From: Nitzschia sp. DOCU1
Lineage: Eukaryota > Bacillariophyta > Bacillariophyceae > Bacillariales > Bacillariaceae
Assembly: GCA_951394045.1 (NCBI GenBank)
Contig: OX595990.1
Location: 1-64,000, forward strand
Length of the DNA stretch: 64,000 nt
Reading direction: 5' to 3'
Part shown: one piece after another, positions 53,631-64,000 of the stretch
How positions within the stretch are numbered: the first letter of the stretch is position 1
Layout of the letters: each line of letters begins with the position of its first letter
Notes under the pieces: model-generated
Told to the model about the DNA's origin: nothing
Seen by the model: the letters and a program-made list of their open reading frames with translations, nothing else
The model's database searches: none
Made by a program: the position numbers and the translations under genes

Positions 53631-54682
53631 TTAGCTAGTAACAACTATGTATTGTCTCATTCCCTGATATTTGTTGTGGCGACACCGTCCTACCACTTGT
53701 TGATGTTGGCCGCGAATCGTTCCATTAGCTAGTAGTAGCGTAGGTCTGGGAACGGCCGCCCGACCGTTGCAGAGTTCGAGGAGAGAATCGTATCCAATGT
53801 TGCTGACTGATGATCCTCGTGGTCCCGCCATCAGGAACAAGTCGCAAGAGTGAGCCATAGGCGGAGGCTTTGCCAGGCCGGTAGCACTGTTACCACTTTG
53901 CCGCCGCCTGCTGTCCGACGACGGTAGAACAATGATAGGGGCTTGGGACAAAGAGGAGCTTGGGGGTAAACTACAAACAGGGGGAGGAGGCGCCATCATT
54001 GTCAATGCCATCATTGACGCTGTTGAAGAATCGAGACACATGTATTCCGTGACGAGGAGTCGAACCAGATCGGCACCAGCATGACGTTTGCTACAACAGT
54101 ATGCCCGATAACTGCTTTCCAGAGTTTCGAAGGTATCCTTGTCCGGTTTGGAACGCAGTGAAACTGGCATTCCCAGGAAGTATTGCAGCGCCCGAATTCG
54201 CCTCGTTTCTTCGTCATCGTCATGAAAAACGAATGTTGCACTCGTCGACGATAACGCTCGCCTGGTCTCATTCAACTGTCTTTCCAACAGCTCTATGATC
54301 TCCGCCTGTGTACTACCTTCATCATCAACGATGTTTGATGACGATGTTTCATCAGCCTTTAGGAGGTCCAGCGGGTTCTCAGATAGTCTCTTTGTCGTGG
54401 CGTCTGCTACTTGGGACTCCACAAGAGGCGTCATGGGATTCCATGGGAATGGGATTTGAGCCGTTCCTGAGCCTAGAGGCCCCACGGGGTCCTTTTCTCC
54501 TAGCGCCTTGGATATTTTGTCATCGAAAGGTGACGATGATTCTTCGTCTGTTTGTGTTGGCGCATTGATCGACCACCGGTAAAAACAAGCCCCATTCCAA
54601 GCTGTTGGTTCCAGCCGCAGTCGTAGATCTGTGCGAAAATCGTCGATAGTGTGAATGATTCCAGCCCATGTTTTCCTTGACT
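53631..54682 (-). CDS. Hypothetical protein with coiled segment (copy B)
   Basis: Equivalent of 32373-33424, with isolated substitutions (Val to Ile in SSSNIVDDEG, Ser to Asn in SGNSATG). Confidence 0.4.
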
Positions 54683-54993
54683 AGCAAACGAGATCCGCCG
54701 CTTACAGTATCCAAAACACATGAGATTCTCGACCGTATCTTTGTTGAAATTCCGCACTAGCAGGTTCATGTACTCTTCGAGTTCCCTTCGACGGTCCAGA
54801 AAGTCTGCGAATCGCTTGTGAATAGGCTGTTGAATAAGATTCCAAAGTTGTCGGCTAGTCGAATCTTGTAGTGCTCTTGGAGCTTGGATTGGGGTTTCGG
54901 CCTAAAGGCATCCAGCGGATTGTATTGTAGACTCGATCCAATCGGAGCGACGGATCCCGATTTTCCTAAATACTCTAGAAGCAGGATCAAAGG
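54578..54993 (-). pseudogene. ArsS-type radical SAM remnant (copy B)
   Basis: Equivalent of 33320-33735 with the same frame change. The lesion and the fusion to the modular gene therefore predate the duplication. Confidence 0.65.
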
Positions 54994-57900
54994 TCACTGC
55001 TGAGAGTTGAATATATTCGGGCTGGCAAGGAAAGTAGCGACCATCTCCCTTGATGGCGTTATATTCTTGAACCAAGTCGTCGGCCAACAAAGTCAAATCC
55101 GCCTGAGTCAAGCAACCTCCATCGTTGCGGCTGACCCATAAAGAAATGGGCACAGTCTCGGAAATTGGCATTTCTGTGGCCGTTCGAGGACAATCGACAA
55201 CAGGATCAACTGGCAGACCGCAAATCGTGCCTTGGCCAAGGGCGGGCCAGTTGACAGACGATATTTCATTCTGGATATCTGCGCGACTGGGAGCATCTGG
55301 ATTCTGACTGGCAATCTCATCGCAAATGCATGAGGGGCTTTCTTGAAGGTGGCGAGAATTTCGACCTTTAGGGGAAATGTCCCAGCCTCGTTCTGGACGA
55401 GCGCTCAATTTCCGCGAACTGCTAACGCCGAACAATGGAATCGGGCTCCCCAGATCTTGACAACCACGACACAGGCCATCCACTCGGAATGTAGCAATGT
55501 AGTTGTAACATCCAATTTGCAGATCGCGTCCGTGTCTTGCGGACCCGTCGTTGGATATCAATTCAAGAGTCCCCGGAACATAGGTCAAGGTGACGAAATT
55601 CCGAAAGGACGGATCGCAATGTTTCGGGACCAAATTGTTGTACGCCTGGGCTATCTGATTGCCAACCACTTGAACATCATTCATGTTGTAAATGATCCAT
55701 TGAAAAGCTGAAAATTCGAATGTGATGGACGTAGTGAAAGTACTTTCGGCCGAGCATTCAATTTGAGTCATAATTTGACTCCCGATGACGGTGAAATCCC
55801 CGCCCAGCTGCCGCGCCGTATCTATAATGTCTTGAACGAACGCGGCTCGGTCAAACACAAAAGAAGATGATGCTATTACCACAGACGATAGTGGACAGTA
55901 GCAATCCGACTCGGGGCGGCTCTCCCCACTTGTATTGTTGCTGCAGGTTGAAGAATCTTCGGCGGCTGAAGTGCTGTCACCATCTTGCAAGAAACGGTAT
56001 TCGTAGGCATCCGTGATTTGACCGTCGTTGAGGTCCCCAAGAGTTTCCAAAGCTCGTCGGGCACTTACTTGGTTTCCATTAAGCAAATCGCTCGGGCAAC
56101 CGTTGCAAACACCTGATGAAGACAACAGAATAAGCGAAGAATCAATCGTAGGCGAAGCTGACGGAGCGTCGGAAACGTTGAAGGTCGAGTTGGCATCGAC
56201 AATCCCATCGAAGAATTGCAGATCTCTTCTCGTTGCAGAACCCGCAGTCGCGTCGGAGGATCCCTGTCCCATGCTGTTGTACACAAAGTCCAGCGAGAAA
56301 TCCGCATCTGTCAAATAACCGGCAACCTGGTTGCATTGGTATGGATTATCGCAGTTGAGAGCGCCTGTCAAGACCGTGGTAAAGGCTTCAAGTAGAATTA
56401 CTCCCGATGCTTCCTGATCAAGTGTCGCACCTAGCTGAATCTCAAAGAGAATGTTCGCACCGAATCCAGAGCCGAACTGGCATTCCGTGGTATTTCCGAT
56501 GCATGGTAATCCCAAGCCTTGCAACGCTGGACTCATGGCTGCCGTCACCTCGGCCTCGAGTGGAGCCCTTCTTGGAAGGAGAGCACTACAAGTGCACGTT
56601 CCCTCTTGTGCCCGGCGGGTTCCCGGTGGTACATATTGAAGCTTTTCGTCAAGAGACAAAAGATCTCGCCGAGACGTTGTTGTCGGTGCGTACGGCGAGC
56701 CATCGTCGGAGGGAAACCCGTAGAGGTTAGTCGAGCTGACATCGCACCCGTTGCATAGGACAGTCAAAGAAAGTTGGAGGGGAAGACTAGAAGTGCCGTT
56801 CCGAAAATTGCCGACTTCGATCACGCGAGCAGAATCAACTCGGATGTTGAATGGATCACACAAATAGGCTTTCAAAGAGTTGTAGGTCTGTTTGAATGTA
56901 TCCGCAATCGAAGCCTTCACCTCGTTGGAGAGTTCTGGGGCGTTTGAGGTCCCGCAAGTGTATTGGATCTCAAGACTGACGTTCTTGCCGAACCATGTAA
57001 CATTTTCAGTACATGGATAGGTGAAAACCAAAGCATCGTAGTCGACCTGAGTTATTCCCGTAATCTCAAGCTGCGGGAGTCGCTCTTGCAATTTAGCCTG
57101 AAAATCCGAAATAGTTGGGACCCTGTCAACGACGGTCGCGTTCAACCCACAAAAGCAATTTGAGGTTGCGACAATACTACCGGCTTGTCGATGCCGAGAA
57201 CCCGTTCTTTGCCCGACCAAGCCTCGAAGATGTTCCAACGATCGGCTATTCGAAACCTGATCGGAAGGAAAGAGCTCATTGCTGCAGCCAGCGCATGCGC
57301 CCGAAACAACCAAAAGCCCTACAGTCGAACTGGCAGTGCTGTTCATGGTGCTGTTCGACGGTGTCGAACCAAAAAGGGAGGTCGGACTCGACGATGGCTG
57401 TAATGAAGTCAACAATGCGGTATCGTCTTGAAGGCTTCGTGCCACGAATCGGGCACTCGAGACATCCTCGTTAAGTCGTCGTCGCATAGAATCCGTAAAT
57501 GCAACCTGAACTCCTTCAAAGACTTGAAAGTTCTTGTTACAAATCGACGGATCGTCAGGCGAGAAAACCGAATTGAGAGCATCCAATGCGGCCGGCCCAA
57601 TGATTTCCGAGTTTTCTTGAGCAGCCATTGGATCCGCAAAGGTAACTTCAAGCACTGAATCAAACAAGCTTCCAAACGCACAGTCACCCACGACGCTGAC
57701 ATCGGGACAATCCAAAGTAGCAGCTATCGCTGCGACCTGCACCTCAAACTCAGCGAGGAACTCGCTTTCCAAAATTCCTCGATCCACAGTTGCATCAGCC
57801 GAGCAGCTGCACACGTCTTGTTCTTGGAGGTTGCGTCCTCGTCGCTGCCTGTTTCGTGTTTGGTCAACCAAAAGGGTTCCGGACGGCAAATCAAATAGCC

Positions 57901-59467
57901 CAATCTCATCCACAGTGCAATCAGGATCGGTACAGCGAAGCATTCCTGTCACCTCCACCTCCACGCCAAGTTTACCTCCTGCGGTGGTGACTCCCTCTCG
58001 AACAATTGTCGCGTTTTCGAGAACCCGAAAGTACGGATCACAATAGTTCCGGGAAGCCAACTGATTGTAAGACGTCACGTATGCTATTCCAATGTTTTGC
58101 GCGTCGTTCGGGGATAGGCCCGACGAAGCACACGTTTGGTTGAACTCAACGATGCTTCGAAACGTAAACGGGACTTGATGCAAGCCACAAGTGGTTGTGA
58201 CTGCCGGATGGATCGACACTAAAGCCACAGAACCCGTAGCCCCCGACAGCCTTGTGGAGAACGATTCAAAGAGCTCATCCGTAGATACCAAACGTTGAGT
58301 AACGTTTGTTTCACACGTACAGCCGCCTCCCCCAGAATAATTGAACGATGTTGGGACTTGGATCAAAGCATCAGGAGAGGCTTGAAACAACACATCCTGA
58401 CTTTGGCACGCCTGACAGATTCCGCGAGCTCGGAGTTGAACTCGTTTATAGTTCGAGTCCAGAGCCAGTATTTCGTCCGTAGCGATAGTAATGTTGAGGA
58501 TTTCGCGAAAATAGGGATCGCAAAAGGCAGGATTTCCTTCGACTGGGGCGGTTACCTCCTTATGGGAAGAGCGAAAGGCGTCCCCGATCGCATCCATTTG
58601 CTCCTGGGTCAAATTCATGCCACCTGTATCAACGATCGCCCAAACGATGCTTTCGAATTGAGATTCCGGTACCCGCTGGGCGCAGCCTTCTTGGAGAGAC
58701 CGCTTCTCGTCCTCTAAACTTGGAGTCCCTCCCTGCTCGATGATCTTCGTTTCTTCTGCTTCCGGAGAGTCTGACAACATGGGGGGCTCTTCAAAATCAG
58801 TCACCACAACCACCTTTAGGCTTTCATCGTCGTTTAGTGCCCTTTGAAGCTCTTTTTGCACAAAATCCGATAGCAATCTTGCGCTGCCGGTGCAGTCTCC
58901 GCAAGAATATCCAGTGACACGAACGAAAACTTCCTCGTTTCGGACTAGTGGCTCCGAGGCGTGATGAATAACGCGCCTGCAATCCTCGCTCTCGGTTTAG
59001 TCCATATACGACGTTGCGTCGGCGTCTTCATCGTTGTATTCTTTCTTCGAGAACATCGGCAAGAACATGGATTCGATTTCTTCTTTCGGCCCGTCCTCCG
59101 AGGCCTTCTTGACCTTCGTGACTAGAAAGGTTTTATCAAAAGGACGAGTTTCGTCTTGTGTGCAAGCGATCGTTGAAACCGCCGATGACATTGAAGAAGC
59201 CGATAGTACTTCCGCAAGTTTTCCTACGTTTTCTTCGCCGTGGACGACAGTAGGACTCTCAAGCCGATGGCGAAGATGGGGTGGTTGTTGATGCACCGCT
59301 CGGGCGGCGCTGTCGTCAGATTCCACACCGGCACCATTTGCTATTTGGACGAGCAGAGCATGCAACAACGTTTTCTCTGAGAAACCTGCCAAGATCTTCT
59401 TTGCCGAGTTTCTGCAAAACTGTAAGGTTGCATTGGTCGCTAAGTTGCATCGATCCATAAGTTGCAA
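54902..59467 (-). pseudogene. Cys-rich modular secreted-type protein, nonsense-interrupted (copy B)
   Basis: The long frame 58876-54902 (1324 residues) holds all seven modules without a break, including the 94 residues deleted in copy A (AFCDPYFREI region). The N-terminal 156 residues (59467-58997) are separated by one nonsense codon: GAA in copy A is TAA here at 58999-58997. After it the same frame resumes (TESEDCRRV). If translation could start downstream, the modules would still be made but without the N-terminus. Confidence 0.7.
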
Positions 59468-61414
59468 ATCAAGCCGGATTTCCCTTGCTATCCGAACGAG
59501 ATTGCAAACGTTGGGAAAGAATTCTCAAATTCGTCTTTTGCACGTCGCCGTTTGGTCCGTTCTTCTTTAGTCATTCTCTCGAGCCCAACTTACTGTCTGA
59601 AACTGCCGTCTCGTCGCCTGAAAGTCTTGATCCGATTCCAGTTCTTGGAGCGTTTGATCAACAATAGATAGTATAGTCCAAAGCAACAAATCGTAACGAC
59701 GCCATGGTTTCGCGGCTTGATCTCTCGAGCTGGATCTTTCCCTTTGATCAAATCGACTTGCACATGTGCAGTCAGTGCGCAATCATGACCTTTTGACTCT
59801 TCGAAATCCAAATACCGACTTGACGCCACCTTGTATCATAGATCCAAAGTCGCAGCCCCGCCTACATTGGTACTATTGACAGCCATGTTGTTGTTGCTGC
59901 TGCCTCATCGAGAGAGAAGTCAACAAAAGTTGTGCAATAGCAAAAGGCTCATCGTGTCGAAGGAATCTTTGTGTAGCGCGCGTTGGATCCGCGCGTTTCC
60001 ATCTCACTACGTCACTAATATGGATTCATATGCTAATAGGTGGTGTAGGAACCTATGAAGCTTTCTACCACCTTCAGTCATTCGACGATCGCACGCACGT
60101 CAGACCACTTTGGATCTTCGAAACAATGTTAAATGTCAATGATCAATGAGAATGAGAAATGACAGTTTCATTACCGCTCTCTTTGGATCATGAAATGAAA
60201 TGACCATCAAATGGCGGTTTGGGGAAAGGACTCGTCTTCTATCTCTCCCGCCAATTCCGGCTGCTTCGAGATTAGCATGCAGAATCTCCCAGATCCGTTA
60301 GCGTCGCTCGATCTTGTCGTTCATTTATGTTTATTTTATGGAGTGGATGAAATCTTTGCATCTTGGAGTACTTTGACTTTTAAAATGGTGGAACTACTAT
60401 CATCTCCCCGTGGCTCGGACATTTTTTGTCGTGCAGGCAAAAGGCGGCAGAGGCCATAGCAGCGACAATGCTCTAGTATGCACTAGTGGGCACGAGTGGG
60501 TACCTGGAAGGAAAAGACGACGACAGATCCGGCTTGGATTATGGATGCAGACAAGACAGACTGAAAGGCTCCTGTTCGTGTTGATTCCAGAAAAGGGAAA
60601 CGGTCCTTGAGCAACTATGTCGGAACCATCCAGTATGCCTCGCGCAAGTCCTCGGCGCCGAGCAATTCCAGGATGTCATCCAGTATGTCGAGCAAAACAC
60701 CGGTACCGACCCGCTCCAAGAATCCCTCTTTTCAACCTTTTGACATTTTTCATTCGAGATGCCGAGCACTGTAAATGAAAGAGCAAATGCCTTGCCCGCT
60801 GTCTGCTTTTTTTGCTGACACGGATTGGTAGAATCTGCGGCCCCGTACGGTGCGGACAACGGCTCTCTATGCGGGGCTGCAGTCACACAAGATCTAATCC
60901 CGACGAGGATAGGATGGATTTGAACCGTATTGCCAAGCTAGCGACGAGGGAGAGGATTGCCAACATATAGGTCCACTCCTGGTCGAGTGGAGTCAGATCC
61001 TTATGTCATTGCCATTTCACCCACCGCCGAAGCAGCGGCAAGGAACGTGCCTCATCACCAGTCCCCACTCCAGCGCCTTTCGCTTCGGAACGTGCTCTCC
61101 GATCTCCCCGAGCATCTCCAAGGTCGACTTCTAGTAGCATTGCCGCTAAAAAGGCTACTCTAGCGACTACGGTGGAATGAGGAGACGCCAAGAGCGGCAA
61201 GAGTGAAGACCCAAAACAAAACCATCGACGATGCAAGTCACAATTTAATTGGGCGGCAAATTGTTGGAACCCTTGCCCCCATCGACTCCCTCGCTTGCAA
61301 GTATTCCTTCTCGTCATCGATCCAAAAGTGTAACAAAGGAAGACACCCCAGATCCAGCCCTCGTTCCTTCCTCTTTGCCGTTGATTGATTGGGTCATGAT
61401 GGGGATACATTTTA

Positions 61415-62618
61415 TTGCCAAGAAGTTTGTGGTGCTTTGTCTGTTGTGATGGGTGTCCACATGTCCATCATTGCGATTTTGTCCCCAAGGGATCAAGTCG
61501 AGACTCGCTTGAAAAAATGACGATCCCTGGTATTGTCCAGGATGGTTTTCATCAAAGGCAAGAACTCCTTAAGCGGCGGTTGTACACAACTGCTACCAAT
61601 CCGGCGTCGTGCAAGAAAAAATCGTCAACAAAAAGGGCAGGCACAGATCAAGTGGACGCAACAGAAGAAACCGAAGAAGAGACCAAACATCCTGCCAAGA
61701 TCGAGAGCGTTTATTTTGATTGTAACGAAAAGAGACTTGATTTGCAGAAGTGTGAATCGCGTGACGGATGGATTCATTTTCCTTCCTGCCATCCGGATGG
61801 TGATGACTTTGAAGGGGACGAATGAGGACGGCGATTCCAAACGCAAGCCAAAGAAAGTCATTGACCCAAGTCGTAGTCTTTGCCGTATTTGTCGAGTAGA
61901 AGAATTGGAAACGGCATCTCATGGTTCTGCCCTGTCCAATCCATCCGTCAAAGCTCGTCGTCAAACCGGAAAGGAAAAGTCTGCCAAACGCAAACGCGAT
62001 GGAGACGACGAAGAGGACGAAGACGATGCTGCATCCAACGAAGACTCTCCGGGTAAAGACAAAGAAGGTGATGGGGATGACGACGACGAAAATGTCGAGT
62101 CGAATGCTAATGGGGACCAGGATGAGCACGATGAAGATGGCGACGAGGCAAGCAAAATGGATGTAGTCGATGAACTCCGGGGGTGTCTTGTAATACCCGC
62201 CACCTCTCGACCGGAGTGTCTTTCCGAACTTCGGAATAGAGTTAAAGATTTTCGATCCAAAATCTTGATTGGTCGTCTACCCTCTTGGATCGAGACCACG
62301 ACGATGCGATGTTGCCCTGCCAGCATGATTGGGAGCGGGCTTGATTCCAAAGAGTACCAACTTTTGGTGCAAGCCCTCTTGCTGGTAGAACGACAAGACA
62401 ACAACGAAATCTCCAAGGCGTTTTGTACGAGCATCCACACAGCACTCATGATGCAAGCTCAAAAGTCCTTTGGTGTGGTGTTGCTGAATCCGACCGACTC
62501 AGCTATGAAGCAAGACGATTCCAAGTATGACAAGGTGATGTTGGCTCTAAGCACGAAAACCTACATGGATCTGCCAAAGAGGCGCGTTTGGATACGAAAG
62601 TTGGAGACTATGCGTTGA
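61415..62618 (+). pseudogene. PHD-like / acidic nuclear protein, frameshifted (copy C)
   Basis: Third copy of 13306-14509, with the PHD-like frame at 61415-61825. The same frame break is retained. Private changes include Gln to His in the acidic tract (DQDEHDEDG) and Ala to Glu after CRICRV. Confidence 0.5.
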
Positions 62619-62762
62619 TTTTGAGTCATCGAGGAATCTCTTACCGGCGATTTACCACAAGCTCTGTTGGCAGCTGACGAATGTTCGTTTCTTTATTCAC
62701 ATGGCACAATGAGCAAGCCACAGATTCCTTGGGGTCCGAGTCCTACGCTGCGGTAATATATA

Positions 62763-62975
62763 ATGGTTATCTACAGCGAGGTTGAGGTGCGGCGAGCCTC
62801 GATCTGGAATACTTGCGTCAAGGTCCTGCAAGAGTGTTTGGAAGATTATCTGAAGTTTTCAGACAAGAAAAAGTTATTTCAAACGTCGGACAAAGGGCTG
62901 CAAGACGACTCAGCGCGGCACCAAGATTTGATCGGACCGGCGGACGGACTAGTGGCTCCGAGGCGTGATGAATAA
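62763..62975 (+). pseudogene. Truncated 220-residue protein gene at the copy C deletion junction
   Basis: The first ~60 codons of the spliced gene run into antisense sequence of the modular gene and end after a few foreign residues. The splice sites are lost. Confidence 0.85.
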
Positions 62976-63469
62976 CGCGCCTGCAATCCTCGCTCTCGGT
63001 TTAGTCCATATGACGTTGCGTCGGCGTCTTCATCGTTGTATTCTTTCTTCGAGAACATCGGCAAGAACATGGATTCGATTTCTTCTTTCGGCCCGTCCTC
63101 CGAGGCCTTCTTGACCTTCGTGACTAGAAAGGTTTTATCAAAAGGACGAGTCTCGTCTTGTGTGCAAGCGATCGTTGAAACCGCCGATGACATTGAAGAA
63201 GCCGATAGTACTTCCGCAAGTTTTCCTACGTTTTCTTCGCCGTGGACGACAGTAGGACTCTCAAGCCGATGGCGAAGATGGGGTGGTTGTTGATGCACCG
63301 CTCGGGCGGCGCTGTCGTCAGATTCCACACCGGCACCATTTGCTATTTGGACGAGCAGAGCATGCAACAACGTTTTCTCTGAGAAACCTGCCAAGATCTT
63401 CTTTGCCGAGTTTCTGCAAAACTGTAAGGTTGCATTGGGCGCTAAGTTGCATCGATCCATAAGTTGCAA
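62946..63469 (-). pseudogene. N-terminal fragment of the Cys-rich modular protein (copy C)
   Basis: Retains the first ~150 residues. It carries the same TAA as copy B (63003-63001) plus a 2-nt deletion just before it that shifts the frame, and is cut off by the internal deletion. Confidence 0.8.
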
Positions 63470-63920
63470 ATCAAGCCGGATTTCCCTTGCTATCCGAACG
63501 AGATTGCAAACGTTGGGAAAGAATTCTCAAATTCGTCTTTTGCACGTCGCCGTTTGGTCCGTTCTTCTTTAGTCATTCTCTCGAGCCCAACTTACTGTCT
63601 GAAACTGCCGTCTCGTCGCCTGAAAGTCTTGATCCGATTCCAGTTCTTGGAGCGTTTGATCAACAATAGATAGTATAGTCCAAAGCAACAAATCGTAACG
63701 ACGCCATGGTTTCGCGGCTTGATCTCTCGAGCTGGATCTTTCCCTTTGATCAAATCGACTTGCACATGTGCAGTCAGTGCGCAATCATGACCTTTTGACT
63801 CTTCGAAATCCAAATACCGACTTGACGCCACCTTGTATCATAGATCCAAAGTCGCAGCCCCGCCTACATTGGTACTATTGACAGCCATGTTGTTGTTGCT
63901 GCTGCCTCATCGAGAGAGAA

Positions 63921-64000
63921 GTCAACAAAAGTTGTGCAATAGCAAAAGGCTCATCGTGTCGAAGGAATCTTTGTGTAGCGCGCGTTGGATCCGCGCGTTT
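63921..64000 (+). repeat. Start of subtelomeric tandem unit, copy D
   Basis: GTCAACAAAAGTTGTGCAAT and the following bases repeat the start of copies A-C up to the window edge, so the array continues. Confidence 0.93.

Larger units (their letters stand above)
38369..59918 (+). repeat. Subtelomeric tandem unit, copy B (21,550 bp)
   Basis: Same gene order as copy A without the three large insertions. Private features: a ~50-bp deletion near 38576, small deletions near 39620, a 527-bp tandem duplication inside the kinase (46277-47277), the nonsense codon at 44246 and a small deletion near 49267. It retains the retrotransposon empty site, receiver domain 1 and the full module set of the Cys-rich gene, so it is the best template for the ancestral unit. 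Confidence 0.95.
59919..63920 (+). repeat. Subtelomeric tandem unit, copy C (4,002 bp, internally deleted)
   Basis: The left 3.0 kb equals the start of B (to about 41320) and the right 1.0 kb equals the end of B (from about 58941). They are joined near 62945-62946, where the two parents share CG. About 17.6 kb is missing, covering every gene between the 220-residue protein and the N-terminus of the Cys-rich gene. Confidence 0.95.

Noticed and set aside
1..64000. CRISPR arrays, tRNA or rRNA genes, bacterial operators or riboswitches
   Set aside because: None seen on either strand by eye; the regular repeats are telomeric or tandem duplications without spacer structure. A covariance-model scan would be needed to exclude small RNA genes.

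Overview
The window looks like nuclear DNA of a pennate diatom, most likely Phaeodactylum tricornutum or a close relative. The evidence is a TTAGGG-type telomere tract, short GT-AG introns (71 and 164 nt), a diatom CoDi-type Ty1/copia element, a signal peptide ending in a diatom-like plastid motif (CSAF-LP), and a kinase fragment whose layout recalls the large diatom Ser/Thr kinase families. The species name is inference. There are no bacterial operons, CRISPR arrays or recognisable RNA genes.

Left part, 1-7848: ordinary sparse eukaryotic genes. They are a partial membrane protein with four small Cys/His metal-binding repeats (+), a plastid-targeted 2OG-Fe(II) oxygenase with Sel1-like repeats (-), a SAP plus pRiA4b ORF-3-like protein (-), and remnants including the C-terminal end of an S28 carboxypeptidase. 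A diverged direct repeat of about 420 bp flanks this cluster.

Junction, 7849-8260: 412 bp of flawless CCCTAA repeat in one orientation. It has the polarity of the left end of a chromosome lying to the right, yet unrelated sequence continues to its left. It is either an interstitial telomere tract at a rearrangement or an assembly join.

Right part, 8261-64000: a head-to-tail array of one long subtelomeric unit. Copy A (8261-38368) touches the telomere tract and is enlarged by a transposase-bearing insertion, a 1.65-kb spacer and a 5.5-kb LTR retrotransposon. Copy B (38369-59918, 21,550 bp) is nearly clean. Copy C (59919-63920, 4,002 bp) has lost about 17.6 kb internally. Copy D starts at 63921 and runs off the window. 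In order, each full unit carries: a PHD/acidic-region gene and a spliced helical gene; a Tudor-like/AT-hook fragment; a multi-pass membrane protein; a linker protein with two response-regulator receiver domains; a broken Ser/Thr kinase; a decayed stretch; a second PHD/Tudor-like/AT-hook paralogue; a small spliced gene; and, on the minus strand, an unknown ORF, a C-terminal piece of an ArsS-type radical SAM gene, and a very long Cys-rich modular secreted-type protein.

Most unit genes are broken. Some lesions are shared by all copies and so are older than the amplification; others are private to one copy and later. The most intact items are the retrotransposon (identical LTRs, 5-bp target duplication, empty site preserved in copy B) and the modular Cys-rich protein, whose lesions differ between copies. 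The retrotransposon shows a 15-nt complementarity between its LTR and the sequence just inside it, which suggests self-primed reverse transcription.
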